Positions 32,041-43,580 of a DNA stretch of 64,000 nucleotides are shown here, piece by piece. Below the pieces are notes generated by a model. It ran no database searches and had not been told where the DNA came from. It worked only from the letters and a program-made list of their open reading frames with translations. Where the stretch lies: positions 310,001 to 374,000 of the forward strand of contig JABSTR010001229.1 of NCBI GenBank assembly GCA_013339765.2. Direction: 5' to 3'. How positions within the stretch are numbered: the first letter of the stretch is position 1; each line of letters starts with the position of its first letter. This DNA is from Haemaphysalis longicornis (lineage: Eukaryota; Arthropoda; Arachnida; Ixodida; Ixodidae). Made by a program: the position numbers and the translations under genes.

Positions 32041-33113
32041 GTTGGGGGCATTACTTCATGGTTTTCTTGACGCTGAATTCGAAAAGCATGTTTATTTTAT
32101 GTGTAAATACCCCCAAACCATCTCTTTTTGTCAAAACAAACGACCCCTGCCCGGGGGCACGGCGAGAGCCCTGCAGCTGCCATTGGCGATTCGGCCTGAA
32201 GAGTTCGTTTTGTTCCCGTTCAGGTACGGGCCAGAAAGTTCTCTGGTGAATGGAAGAGTCACACAATATTTCCTTAGAATAGGAGAGCCTGAGGGAAGTA
32301 TAAACGTAACAAGTTGGCTCGCGGCGAGCTTTAGAAAGGGGTTCTCCCCCAACGGCTTACGCCGACTTCTGTTTCTCGGATGCAGGGAAGTTGTGCAGAT
32401 ATTGGTTCGCCGCTTTCACTACCAGCGCTAGTCACAATTCCTAGCACAATTTTTCAACACACCATCATCCTCTTCCTCGCATGTGTAATTTAGTTTTTAC
32501 ATTCGGACAGGCGGTAACAAGCTATGTGCAGCGGCCCGCGATGCACGCAAGCAGCAGCTAGCGAGCGGCCGGTCGCCGCGTCGCGCGGAGGTGCTGGTGC
32601 CGGGTCGCTGCGCGGCCGGTCAGCGGAATGTGGCATGGCTGCACATACGCAGTTTTAGAATAGGGGAACCTAACGTTGGTGGCCCCCCAAAATGTAGAGA
32701 AACCCAAACGCAGCACGCTGGCCCGCGACGAGCTTTAGAAGAACGCCTCCCCCAACAGATCTAGCCGGCTTGGGTGGCACGGATCGCCTCGGATGTTGGG
32801 AACTTTAGGCTTAGCATCGAGACAGATATTTGGTCGCTGCTATCTGTACAATTACGAATGACTATCCTTAACACAGTTTTTCACCACACTGTCATCCCCT
32901 TTCTCGCATGTGGAACCATCACGTTGATAGTCATTCTAGAGACCGGTGCTGTGTTCAAACGACCCCTGCCGCCGTGCCCCCGGGCAGGGGTCGTTTGTTT
33001 GACGAAAAAAGATGGTTTGGGGGTATTTACACATAAAATAAACATGCTTTTCGAATAAGCGTCAAGAAAACCGTAAAGTAATGCCCCCAACAAATTTTAA
33101 AGTAACCGTAAAG
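32041..33113. mobile_element. DNA element with long terminal inverted repeats
   Basis: The left end GTTGGGGGCATTACTTCATG and about 130 following bases recur inverted at about 32955-33090 (... AAGTAATGCCCCCAAC). The shared inner blocks are TTTATTTTATGTGTAAATAC and the TCGTTTGTTTGACGAAAAA region. AAATT flanks both sides, a possible 5 bp duplication. After the right end a second short terminus CAATGCCCCCAACC follows at 33113. The interior holds two related blocks (32260-32490 and 32650-32920) that also occur near 0.5-0.9 kb. No transposase is seen. Confidence 0.65.
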
Positions 33114-33129
33114 CAATGCCCCCAACCAG

Positions 33130-33355
33130 CCCTTTAAGCGGCGCAGGCGCACAAGCTTCGGAGCGCGCCGTGCTCGCTTTGCTGTGAAGCACGCCTAACT
33201 CTCGGCATGCTTGAAACGTCTTAGTGCGCCGCGATTGCGTTGCGGAGAAAGCGCACTTCACTCACTGCGGCGCGTTCTGTAGTTTCTGCCTGCGACAACT
33301 GAGCGCTTCCTCGTTTCAGTGCCACGATTCCAGCTAAATGCATGCATTGTTGCAA
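33130..33355 (+). pseudogene. Tc1-like transposon fragment, plus copy
   Basis: From TTTAAGCGGCGCAGGCGCAC to GAGCGCTTCCTC the segment is the reverse complement of 35245-35440 with about 80 percent identity by eye. There the adjoining sequence encodes a Tc1-type transposase. The shared blocks include GCATGCTTG(A/T)AACGTCTTAG and GCGCACTTCACTCACTGCGG. The coding region beyond is cut off by a SINE. Confidence 0.55.
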
Positions 33356-33370
33356 GCATTTCAGGACTGG

Positions 33371-33604
33371 CTTGGTTAGGGTTATGGGGTTTAACGCCGC
33401 CAAATGACTTCGACTATGAAGACGCTGTAGAGGAGGGCTCCGGAACACCACCCGGGGCTCTTTAGCGTGAACTGATACCGTGCGGCAAACGCGCGTTATT
33501 GGATTTCATATCTATTGAAACGCGGCACCTGCTACCGGAATCGAACATGGGTCTTCCGGCTGAATATAGTCAAGTACCCTAACCACTGAGCCACCGCGGC
33601 GGGG
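33371..33604 (-). mobile_element. tRNA-headed SINE of a second subfamily
   Basis: On the minus strand the head is CCGCCGCGGTGGCTCAGTGG with B box GTTCGATTCCGG, as in Ruka. The rest of the head (TTAGGGTACTTGACTATATT), the middle (TATGAAATCCAATAACGCGC) and the body differ, and it ends GTTAAACCCCATAACC. It is flanked by an imperfect 15 bp direct repeat, GCATTTCAGGACTGG / GCATTCTCAGGACTTG. It appears to be a related SINE that shares the promoter and 3' end but not the middle. Confidence 0.75.
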
Positions 33605-33895
33605 CATTCTCAGGACTTGACGGCACTCTGGAAGTACACAGGGCTGCGAAGCAAAGCTTTATTTTCTGCGTGTGCTCTTTAAAGCCCATGGCCGGCCATA
33701 TGCCCGGTTTGGCTCGCTTTTTTTTTGGATCGGAGTGTTCACTTTGCATGCTCAGCCTAGCTCGAAAGCGCTCGCGGATAGTTCGATGCGACTTCGAATG
33801 TGACCAACGAACTCATAGAAATCGACCACAAATGTCCGAGATATTAAAAAAAAATGTCACAGTATGTTGAGTCCACAATGCAAGTGTTTGTTTAT

Positions 33896-34553
33896 TGTTG
33901 CGAATCAGCGCGCCGCTGTGCTTCAAGCTTCGTGCAGCACTCTTAGGCTGTGTGGCGGAGCCTCCACAATGTGCGCCTTTCGAGGGGATCCCAACACGCC
34001 GCTATATGCCTGGGAAAGGCCGGATCGCTGGCGCCTCTCCGCCTGCGTGATTCTAACTTCGGCGGTGGCAGACGAAGCATGCAGAGACTTGTGCGAAGGA
34101 CGCGGATACTGTTGCGGAGACCTCCTCTCTCCCCTGTCTCGAACTCAGCGTGCGCCACTACTACCGACCCCTTACGAACTCTGGAAAGAGCTTTGTGCGT
34201 GTCTGTACCATGTCGCGTCGTGTGCAAAAACCAGAGGGAACGCTTGTTTCACCGTTAGCGCTTTGGGTATAAATAAGAGCCCAAAGCGCCGAAGTTCATT
34301 CCTGTTGGAGCAGTGAATCAATGCTGTCACTCTGGTCGAGTCCTTTACGGTAGCCTCGCCCGTCAGGGCATTGTTCTTATCTTGCTTCGCTTATCTCTCG
34401 CCATGCACTAAACAAGTTGAGTTTGCCTTCGGCTTCTTGTCATCTTCAAGGCAGCAACATTTCGCTGGCCGCTCGCTTCACCACGCTACCACTAGCATGC
34501 TGGAGGTGACGGAGCTCGGCTCGGGTACGCCTGGCCTTATGCAACGCTATATG
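33896..34553 (+). repeat. diverged solo LTR of the 35.5-45.9 kb family
   Basis: It starts TGTTGCGAATCAGC, related to TGTTACGAATGAGC of the other LTRs. It shares GTGCGCCTTTCGAGG, GAGACCTCCTCTCTCCCC, GAACTCTGGAAAGAG, the TATA region GCTTTGGGTATAAATAAGAG (34260-34279) and GAGCAGTGAATCAATGCTGT. The 3' end is lost near 34553. Divergence is clearly greater than between the two LTRs downstream. Confidence 0.75.
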
Positions 34554-34789
34554 TAAGACATTGCTTGCATGATAAAGCAGGCGGAACGTCAATGTATTAA
34601 TCACAGTGTTGAAACGCCTCATAATGGGTCAGTCAATCTCCTGGCCTCTGCTGCAGGCTTTCCGCCCCCACAGGTCTTTCTCGCGTCAGGCGGAATGTAG
34701 CGCAAAGCATAGGCAACAAGCGTAAAGAACCACAAGGGCAACTGCCAAATAGCAACAGAAATGATATTGCTGCTGAGGCCCCTGAAGCT

Positions 34790-35445
34790 TTACTGGTCGA
34801 AGTCTCTCTTGCGTGTGGGGTGCACTTTCGGAAGCACCCTAAGCTCAGTAGCAGGTGGGTTCTCCCCAGAATTTATCACACCCTGCATTCTGTTCGGCAA
34901 GGAGCAGTATAGGAACCGACAGTAGTTGTTTGATGTAACCCGCTCACACTCTTCCTGCCCACAGAGCGTCCGCTGAGAAGGCACGGAGCTGTCGGTAGGC
35001 CAGAGCAATCTTCACGTTGCCCAGACATTTGCTATGACTTGAGATCAGGCGAATGCGGAGGGCATTCGCGGACTGCCACGTCACGACTATCTAGCAACGC
35101 AACAACTTTTTTCGACTTGTGTATCGGCGAGTTGTCATGCTGCAGGATGAAGTCATATTCGTGAAATAATCTCCTAAGAAGGAATGGGAGCAGCACATTG
35201 TGGCAGCTTAACTGGGATTGTAGCACTGTAAAGAGGAAGCGCTCTGTTGTCGTACGCAGAAAACACAGAACGCACCGCAGTGAGTGAAGTGCGCTTTCCC
35301 GCAACGCAATCACGGAGCGCTAAGACGTTACAAGCATGCCGAGACGTGCTTCACAGCAAGCAAGCACAGCACATGCCTGAGCTTTAGCAGGCAACATGAA
35401 GCCCTTACCTCCAAGCCCCTGCGCGCCTGCGCCGCTTAGCTTCGA
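34790..35445 (-). pseudogene. Tc1/mariner-like transposase remnant
   Basis: The minus-strand frame gives RRLFHEYDFILQHDNSPIHK, VVALLDSRDVAVRE and CPPHSPDLKS. 'QhDNaP.H' and 'PP.SPDLnp' are the second Asp region and the following motif of Tc1/mariner DDE transposases. The third acidic region (N.W...K) is frame-shifted, but LPNRMQGVINS, the usual C-terminal motif, is visible further on. The segment before the frame (35245-35440) is the inverse of 33130-33355. Confidence 0.75.
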
Positions 35446-35487
35446 TGCGCGGCCGAGGCTTGTGCGCTGGCGCTGCGCAGAGCACGG

Positions 35488-36221
35488 TGTTACGAATGAG
35501 CCCGCCGCTGGGCTGTGCAGCGAAGCCTCCACTACGTGCGCCTTTCAAGCAGCCCCCCCCCCCCCCCCCCCCGTCGGTGACTCACGCTTGCACTTCTCGA
35601 CTTGTCTGGATCTCTGGCGCCTATTTATCGGCGCGATCAACCTTCGATGACGTGTGACGCAACACGTAGAGACATGCCCCAAGGACATAGAAGCCCCGCG
35701 TCCGCTGCAGAGACCTCCTCTCTCCCCTCTCTTGGACTCAGCGTGCGCCGCTACTACCGACTGCTCACGAACTCTGGAAAGAGTGTTGTGTGTGTCTGTG
35801 CCGTTCGCGTCGGTAGCACAATCTAGAGGGAGCTCTTCTTTCGACCATTAACGCTTTGGGTATAAATACGACCGCCCCCAAGCGCTATAGTTTCATTCCT
35901 GTTTGAGCAGTGAATCAATGCTGTCACTCTGCTCGAGTTCTGTACTGTAACCTCGCCCTTTGGGGCATTGTTCTTTGGCTTCGGCTCACCTCTCGCTATG
36001 AAGTAAACAATTTACGTTTTGCGTATACGGCTTCTGGACTTCTTCACGGCTGCAACATTGGCTGGCCGCTCGCTTCAAACCAACGCTACCACACACGTAT
36101 GTCGGAGGGCGACGGAGCTCGGCTCGGGTTGGCCTTCCCGTACGCAGCAACGGGTTGTCAGCGGGGGGATGACAACTTCCTAACAACTGGTTGGCAGCGG
36201 TCAGATGGCAACTTCGTAACA
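35488..36221 (+). repeat. 5' LTR of a Ty3/Gypsy-type retrotransposon (734 bp)
   Basis: The LTR begins TGTTACGAATGAGCCCGCCG and ends GCAACTTCGTAACA, so the ends form the short inverted repeat TGTTACGAA/TTCGTAACA. Inside are a 20-base C tract (near 35553), TATAAATA at 35861-35868 and GTTTGAGCAGTGAATCAATG. The matching 3' LTR is at 45197-45925. A candidate primer-binding site TGGAGCCAGCGGTG begins two bases after the LTR end. Confidence 0.85.
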
Positions 36222-36434
36222 CCTGGAGCCAGCGGTGCGCGATCCAACACCACGGACGTCGAGGCGGCTTCGGACTTCGCAGAATTCACGGCGGTCAGTG
36301 GTGAGTGCGGGACTTTTCTTCACTGAGTTTTACCAGGATTCTGAGGATAGCTGGTAGGGAGTGTGTTTTTGCCGCCTGGGTTATCCGCGCAAAACATTTT
36401 TGGAGCAGTTGGAAAGCAGTACTCTAGACCGGCC

Positions 36435-37797
36435 ATGAATTTGAAGGCGTTGAAATAACTGCAGTTGTTGGAGCTTGCGAAAGAGTTGCGCTTGGATGTT
36501 TCGGACGCGCTGAGAAAGCCAGAGCTGATACAGGCTATACTCGCTGTTGGGGCTGACGATGACGAGCTGTCTGAGTTCATTGAGCTGATCAATGGCAGGG
36601 AGACCGCTAAGCGTCAGGCTGCAGAGGCTGAGCGCCAGCGTGAGGAACGAGAGCATGAGGAAAGAATGCGACAGCATGAACTGGAAATGAAGCGTCTAGA
36701 GATCGAGGCATCTCGATCTAGGCGTGAGAGTGACAGCATCGGGCCAAGCGTGCCGTCTGCGGCGACTGAGCGATACGTTACGAATGAGTGATCTAATGCG
36801 ACCCTACAAGGTAGGAAAAGACATCGGTCTTTTCTTGGTCAACTTCGAGCGTACGTGCGAGAGGGCCCAGTTTAGAGCCGAGACTCATGGCCGAAAAAAG
36901 CTGCTTACGCTTTGCCAGGTGAGGCGTCCGAGTGATGGCCCGCTTGCCAAAGAGGAGGGCGGAGGACTACGAGAAAGTCAGTCGAGCCGCCTGCGTAAGT
37001 ACAGGCTGTCGGCAGAGGCGTTTCGCCAAAAGTTCCGTGAAGCCGAGAAAGCTTAGGGCGAGTCGTACTCGGAGTTCGCCTACAAGCTGAGGGCTAACAT
37101 GGAAGAGTGGCTAAAAGAGGCAAAGGCTTTCGGAGAGCACGACAAGGTAGTTGAGTGCTTCGGTCTCCAGCAGTTTTACCGCCGTCTACCAGAAAACCTG
37201 AGACTCCGGGTGCAAGATAGGCCAGGGGTAAATACTGCGGATCATGCGCTCACCTACCCGACGAGTTCGTCGCACGACGAGGTGCGCAGGGGCCGAAATA
37301 CGGCCAAAAAGAGTTCAGGCCGAGGCTTGATAAGTCAGGGCCTAAAGGCAGAGCTCCCGAGGAAGACGGTGGAGCAAGGGAAGTCGTTGTCGTGGATAGG
37401 GAAATTGGCCGCGATGACGAAAAGAGAGCAGAAGATGCTGAGGAGCAGCGCAGAAAGAAAGCTTTTGAAGCGCGCATACAGGCTGCGTGTTACAACTGTG
37501 GCGAGGCGGGACATTTCGCTGCCAGTTGCAAAAAGGGCAAGCTGGTCTTTCACGTGCTAGATCAGAGTGAAGACAGCAGGCAGTTTCTAGAGCCGTACGT
37601 ACGTGAGCTAGTGGTGAACGGTAAACCGTGCCGAGTTGTTCGCGACTCCGCGGTGACGGTAGACATGATCCACCCTTCGTACGTTGAACCGGATCAGTTG
37701 ACGGGACAGAGTGTTAGGGTGAAGCAGGCCGTAGCAGCACGAAACGTGCGCCTGCCGATTGCTAAGGTCAGCATCGGAGGTCCGTTTGGTTAACTTG
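36435..37797 (+). pseudogene. gag and protease-like region, multiply frame-shifted
   Basis: The ATG at 36435 is followed by an in-frame TAA at 36456. The frame then reads LELAKELRLDVSDALRKPEL, a coiled-coil-like Glu/Arg region (AEAERQREEREHEERMRQHE), and stops at 36789. In other frames the capsid-like part continues (MRPYKVGKDIGLFLVNFERT, YRLSAEAFRQKFREAEKA, QFYRRLPENLRLRVQDRPGV). A CCHC knuckle CYNCGEAGHFAASC then appears near 37490. PCRVVRDSAVTVDMIHPSYV follows, in the position of the aspartic protease; the usual D(S/T)G is DSA here, so it is probably inactive. At least three frame breaks show the protein is not made. The order fits Ty3/Gypsy elements. Confidence 0.75.
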
Positions 37798-38599
37798 TCA
37801 CGCAGGTGGCAGTATCCCCTCAACTTCTTCCGGAATACAGGTACCTATTCTCGAACAGGTCGGATCAGCTGTTACGCGACAAGGGGTACAATTTCGAGAA
37901 ACTGCTGTGGAAAGAATCAGCTGGGCTCGCTGCAAAGGGCTAAAGTAACAATAGTGTCGCCACCTCTGAGAGGAATGGCGAGACTCAGACATATAGCGAG
38001 GATGGGGCATTTCCGAAGGCTCACGACATAGGGCAGCGTAAGTACACTGTGTGTAAGGCCCCTACTGTGAGCAAAGATGTGTCAGCGTCGTCGTTTCGGA
38101 GTGCTCAAGTTCACGGGATGCCTTGAAAACGGCTACCGACCCGAACGCGCGCAGTTCGCAGGTTAACGACGTTCCGCGGGAAAGCCTAAACTGTGACGTT
38201 AGCGAAAGGAGGTAACACGAGTCCGTTGAAACGAAAGGTGTTTCTCCGGACGCGAGTTCAGAACCGAGCTACGCTGGGGCAGAGCCGGCAGTCGGGACAC
38301 TGAGCGGTTTTCATGGTGCAGCAAAGCTTGACGCCGCCGCAACGGAGCGAGTCGCTAGCATTCCTCCTGAAACTCAGATACTCGATGTCAGGCAACGGCC
38401 AGCCGAGTACGTAGCCATTCCGGTGTCGCCTTGTATTGAGCCGTCGTCTGAGACCGGGCCGCCCGTGCCTAGATTGGCCTTGACAGCCGGAAACGAGAGC
38501 AAAAATACCCTCCGGTCAGGCGCGTAGCCAGGATTTTGTTCGTCGGGGGGGCTAAGATTGTGCTCGGTCCCCCCCCCCGCCCCGCCCGAACAAAAAAAA

Positions 38600-41500
38600 G
38601 TGCGGTAGCTTGCAAGCACACTAAAGGCTATGAAGATAAAATACATGTTTGTGTTCATTCAAAAGTCTGCCTTGTCCCGATATCAATGATACTAGTTTTA
38701 TCGCAATCTTCAAAGGAATAATAAAAAAATTAAATTAAACGTTTGAAGCAATGGCGAATCCCCGCCCACTTTCCAGGCGGCGATTTCACTATGACAGTTC
38801 AGGATCTTGTTGGTACGATTGGCGCCCAACGACTTAAGTCACCGCCAAGGAACATGATTGCGCGATGTAGACGGGCCCTCCATTGATCTTATCATTTGAA
38901 TTCTAAACGTGCAGTTAACACACTCATAACTACGCGTTAGTGCTAGCCTATATATATACCACTCCTGCCGATATCACTTCACTGCAGCGCTAAATTTAAA
39001 AAAAATTGACATTTGTTGCATTGCTTCGGTTTAAAAAACGCCTGTGATTGGAATGGAGCTGTGCGAGTTACCAAAGGCTAGTTGCTATTCAATTGAACAA
39101 GGTTGTATTTTGTCTTTAAAAGGCTCTTTAAGGTCCTCTCATGATATTGGTGTTGATTATGATTGTATTTGTGCCAGCTGAAGTTGTAAACTGGGCGGAA
39201 ATCCGCAGACCACGTGGTACAAATCTCTGCCCGTGATACGGGACGTACATTGCACGCACAGGAACCTTGTGCAGGCATTGCATTAAACGGCCATAGTTTC
39301 ATGCAATTACTTGCTTTATCTCAACGTGTGGAGTATGATAGGTGTGACAACCGCAATAAAATGACGTAGGCCGTAAGAATTAGATTTTTTTTTATTTAGT
39401 TGTCCTTGTCCAAAATGCAAAATAAAATGTTTTGCGTACGTCTGCACAGTAGCGGCCAGTGTCAGGCCAATGGAGCTCATTCTGTGCAGTATACATCGAT
39501 TCTATGCACTTGCGTTATCTGTAGCGCAGATCTTATCTTTAAAAAATGAGAGGCTATGAATTATACATACAAGAAGCGTTATATCTTTAGCAATAATTTT
39601 AACAAATATCAACCCTAAACACACAGACACCATGCGCAATAATAGCGCTGTTAAGCACGAAAATTACATGAACATGGCAAGATTAGTCCACACCAAAGCG
39701 TAATAATTCAGCCATTGGTATTTGTTAAGTCATGCCAGTTTAAATTTGCGCTTCTGTTTTGAGTCTCAACACAGTTCATTTCGTAGCTTCTATCAGGTCT
39801 CCGGGCGGACATGAGAAGCTTGTGCTTTGTAACATAATGGATCTGGTTTACATTTCGGCACAGCCTAATGTAGAGTCTGCTGTAATGAGCTTGGTGTTCT
39901 CAAATAGTTGCATTATTACCTGTCAAGTTTTCAATGCTTCGTGCATAAATGCCTTATAGTCTGCCTGAAGCGTGTACTATCCAGTAACTTTTCTGGAGCA
40001 GCCACCCCATTTAGCTACCACTCCTAGATGAGGTAGAGCAAGTCACTGCAAAAGTTCACCATTCGATGCTGTATCGAACTTTATATTTAGCAAGAAAAAA
40101 TAGTAACGCAAGACGACGATGCCTGACCGTACTCTTGCGGTTAGGCAGTTCTGTGCAATCTGAGCAAAATATTGCTGTTTTGAATTTTGTCGTGAGATCT
40201 GAGGAAAGAGTTATAATGCGGTCCTACCATTTTGGTTTCAAACTTTAATGAAAGGACATACTTTTTTAGCTGACGCGTGCACTGCCACTTTTCAGCCGAG
40301 TACACACTGCCGGTTTTAAAAGCTAAACGATAAAAAAATATCAGTGCATAAGCATGGGTGGCTCTGGAATGTATAGGGCGCACATGAGTTTTGTAGTTTT
40401 TGTTAGAGACTCGGGAAATGGAAATTATGTTGGGAATCTCCTTGGCCCACCAGAAAACGGAGGATTGGGCAGCTGTGCAGAGCCAGCATGACCTTCGGGC
40501 GTGGTGCGATGCGCGAAACAAGTCAGCATTTTGTTTTCCGGAGTGCACCAAGAAACCATGCGCATTGGCATGGCCCCGTATACAGAAAGACCAAAGACTA
40601 CCATGCTTCAGCATGAAGCGGACAGTAATGACATAGTTAAACTTGGTTGACAGCGAGCGTGATGTTGAAACTGAAGCATGGTTTCAGGCTATACGACAGG
40701 ATAGATTGGCTAAAAGTTGCAAAGTTGTTTACCGTGATAATTCCTCGGTCATGCGGTTACTTTGGAAATGCTGACGATTGCTCAAAATGTCCTTCATGCA
40801 ACATTTTAGAATGTATAAGTAGCAGTTGTGGATTCAGGAATAAAGACAACAGCGCGCACCCGTATGTGTGTGTGCGGGGGGGGGGGGGGGGGGTGAGTGG
40901 AGGAGGAGGGCGGAGGTGTGCTGGTGCTCTTGAGGGGGCCTGCTGTCTGTAGCCCGTTTATTTAATTAGGAAATTATGTTGTCTTGCACGACCGATTGAG
41001 CCTTGAAAGAACGATACTCCTGCGTCCACAGAACTTCAAAGCAGGCCAGGAAGAGTTAAAGGAAAATTCTACCAGAAAGGCACGTTCGTTTCTTCGCCAC
41101 CAGTACGAAGGTCCTTCACTTGCGCTGTGCACGTACGCTGCTATGGGTTTAAAATTGGGTGTAGCAGTCGATGCACGCGTAGATAATAAACGCGGTAACA
41201 AAAGTCCCGATAACGCGCACACAATGCAACAGCGGCTACATCACATGGAGTTTCGTTCCAGTAAAAGCAAACTATTAAAACTGCAGCCAGAACAAATATA
41301 TTTTTCACTCTTCATGTACTGATACTCACGCTGTCCCGATACACTCTGAGTAACCCTCTCCAACTTCCTGCATAATAAAATATTTAGGCGTTACAGGAGT
41401 TGAATTTACGTTTTCCCTCATTAAAAATCACCTATCCGCTCCACCGTGGCGCTTTTAACAACCAATTCAAACGCAAATACTGCATTCGGAATAAAACGAA

Positions 41501-41600
41501 ATACACAATTTTAGCTCGCAGACGCAAGGTATTGGGGCATCGTATAAATATAAAGAAATTATTATTTAAATATCAGAGAATGCATAACTGATCTGCACAG
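38600..41600. other. hAT-element interior, no supported gene
   Basis: AT-rich. Open frames include a minus-strand 157-codon frame at 40141-40614 and plus frames near 40647 and 40984, but none shows a transposase or host domain. A G tract lies at about 40876-40893. The minus-strand frame could be genuine but is not recognised. Confidence 0.35.
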
Positions 41601-41614
41601 CACAACTTAACGTA

Positions 41615-41854
41615 CCCGCCGCGGTGGCTCAGTGGCTAAGGCGTTGCGCTGCTGAGCACGAGGTCGCGGGTTCGATTCCCGGCCGCGGCGGCCGCTTTTC
41701 TGATGGAGGCGAAAAGCAAAAACGCCCGTGTGTTCGAGATTTCGGCGCACGTTAAAGATCCCCAGGTGGTCAAAATTAATCCGGAGCCCTCCACTACGGC
41801 GCGCCTCATCACCTGCGTTGCGTCGGCGCGTTAAACCCTACAATCAATCAATCA
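41615..41854 (+). mobile_element. Ruka SINE, near-consensus, 13 bp target-site duplication
   Basis: The cleanest copy in the window: CCGCCGCGGTGGCTCAGTGG head, B box GGTTCGATTCC, full body, and tail TACAATCAATCAATC. It is flanked by ACAACTTAACGTA (41602-41614 and 41855-41867). Being nested inside the hAT-type element, which is itself inside the LTR element, it is the youngest layer here. Confidence 0.95.
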
Positions 41855-42600
41855 ACAACTTAACGTACAATGCAACCTCCATCATCAAAAGACATCAGTG
41901 ATCATGGAAGGATTAATCACTTGAAGGAAATGACTTACAATTCGAGGCCTCTTTTGGGTGTTGGCACTTGGAACATGAGCTTCTCAAAACCAGGGGCGCT
42001 TCTATCCTCGCGACATATTGCCGTTGTGTTTCAGGCCCTTAATATACACTGCTCTGGGCAGCCGCCGTCCAGAGAAAAAGCGGCCGTGGACGCAATGGAG
42101 GGGGTTTAGTTGTGATCGAGGTAGAATATGGCCACCTGATCGTTGTTACTCTCGCGACGTCGTCTGCCTGTGGCAGGGCTGGTGACCGCGGTGCCTTCAC
42201 ATTTAGGATAAAGTCTGGGACTGGCTCGGGGAGCTGCAGCGCGCCTTTTTTGTCGAACCGCTGTTCTCCAGTTTCCTAGGTTAGGGGAGAATACCGCCGA
42301 ACAAAGCTGCCTAATCGCAGGGGTGAAATTGATTGTCGCAACATCGCCGTCTGAAGGGGACACTCAGTGCGCGCAGTCTGAGCCCACTCCAACAAAACCC
42401 TCCCGGGCTCGACAGAAACGTGAAAAAGGAAGAATGAAGGGCTGACGCGAGGAAGAGGGGCGTACCTTGCTGTGTGTCTCATTCGCAAAGGCCCTTTGCC
42501 CGCGCACGACATTCATCCAGCTAAACTGCATGTTTCATCCATTACGTAGCCCCATCGCATTCTTCAGTTACCTTGCACGAGTCTTGAATGTGCACGTGCC

Positions 42601-42645
42601 CACGGCCGCTTGATCTCCCCTTTTCTAGGAGATGGAGCGGCCGTG
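42601..42645. repeat. 18 bp-arm hairpin
   Basis: CACGGCCGCTTGATCTCC and GGAGATGGAGCGGCCGTG are inverted copies around a 9-base spacer, with one mismatch. It shares the CACGGCCG start with the hairpin at 43002. Confidence 0.8.
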
Positions 42646-43001
42646 GTCAGCCACCGCCGCGTGCACGTTGTTCTGCTTAACATACAAAGATCGTCTGTTC
42701 CCTTACGGGCCTGCGTCGTACCAGTCTTCAACCATCAATGACCGGCGGTCCCTCTTTTTTTTTTTCCCGCGAGTTAGTGCGGACCACTCCTTGCTTCTCC
42801 GGCCGAGTCAATCTCCTCTGCTGAGAAGTACTCAGCCGGCCTATTATTCTCTGTGTTGCCACATGTCTCGCACAAAGGGACACAACGCATGCCTGTGTGG
42901 TCCCGTGCGCTGAGCTTACCTGAAGGCGCCGTAGCTTTCAGGGCTGCCCCCCTCCGCAATCATCCCTCAGCGGTTCGCACCCTTCAGGGGCTTCATTTTG
43001 T

Positions 43002-43058
43002 CACGGCCGGACTCGACTCCCTTTCCGCAGCGCGGAAAAAGAGTCGAGTCCGGCCGTG
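43002..43058. repeat. 27 bp-arm hairpin near the hAT-type right end
   Basis: CACGGCCGGACTCGACTCC plus CTTTCCGC pairs with its inverted copy (43032-43058) at 25 of 27 positions across a 3-base spacer. Strong subterminal hairpins occur in some DNA transposons as protein binding or protection signals. Confidence 0.85.
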
Positions 43059-43272
43059 GTTTTGTGTAAACACCCTTGCGTAGGGAAGACATTGAGTCGT
43101 GAATGCTTCTACTAGTGGCACTTTCAAAGGCTATGCAGCTTTGTTCGCAGGCGACGTACCAGGCATATATAGGCAGACCGGCGACGGCCGGAAAAATTTC
43201 GGGGGGGGGGGGGGGGGGGGGGGGGGGCTGAAGCCCGGTCAGCCCCTCCCTGGCTACGCCACTGCCTCCGGT

Positions 43273-43580
43273 GTTCGCTTACTGACAGTGTCTCAAATAA
43301 GTGTGGCAAAAGCTCCCGCGAACGCTGTGCGCCGAGTCTCAGCGGAGCTCGGAGCGGCCGAGAAAGAAAGCGCATGCCTTGCTCGAGCGGTGGAAATTAG
43401 AGCAGTTTTCACCGCGCGCTCGAGATACGTCTCGGAAGAAGGCCGATATCCTCTCGACCACTCGCAGTCGCTTTCAGAGAGCGGGCGCACCTAAGGTGCG
43501 ATTGAAACAGGGGAAAGCTCCGGGCAATGACGAGAGCTCAAATCGCAGTTATCAGCGCGAGAAGTGGCCTGTAGACGCCT
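43273..43580 (+). pseudogene. linker part of the LTR element after the hAT insertion
   Basis: The Ser/Arg/Glu-rich coding-like sequence continues the region before 38509 (for example AELGAAEKESACLARAVE and RKKADILSTTRSRFQRAG in alternate frames) and ends at TGA near 43580. It has no domain, and its identity rests on continuity across the hAT insertion. Confidence 0.4.

Larger units (their letters stand above)
38517..43264. mobile_element. hAT-type DNA element, 4748 bp, with 8 bp TSD
   Basis: The left end CAGGCGCGTAGCCAGG and the right end (reverse complement CAGTGGCGTAGCCAGG) match at 14 of 16 positions. They are followed inward by G-rich or C-rich runs. The 8 bp direct repeat CCTCCGGT flanks it (38509-38516 and 43265-43272). 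An 8 bp duplication and a CAG(T)G start fit the hAT superfamily. The interior carries a Ruka SINE and paired hairpins near the right end but no recognisable transposase, so it is non-autonomous or has captured other DNA. It interrupts the LTR element after the gag-protease part. Confidence 0.8.

Noticed and set aside
35396..35650. Protein-coding frames in the LTRs (35.4-35.8 and 45.2-45.6 kb)
   Set aside because: They run through C tracts and are present only because the LTR is GC-rich; neither LTR frame has a start context or a domain.
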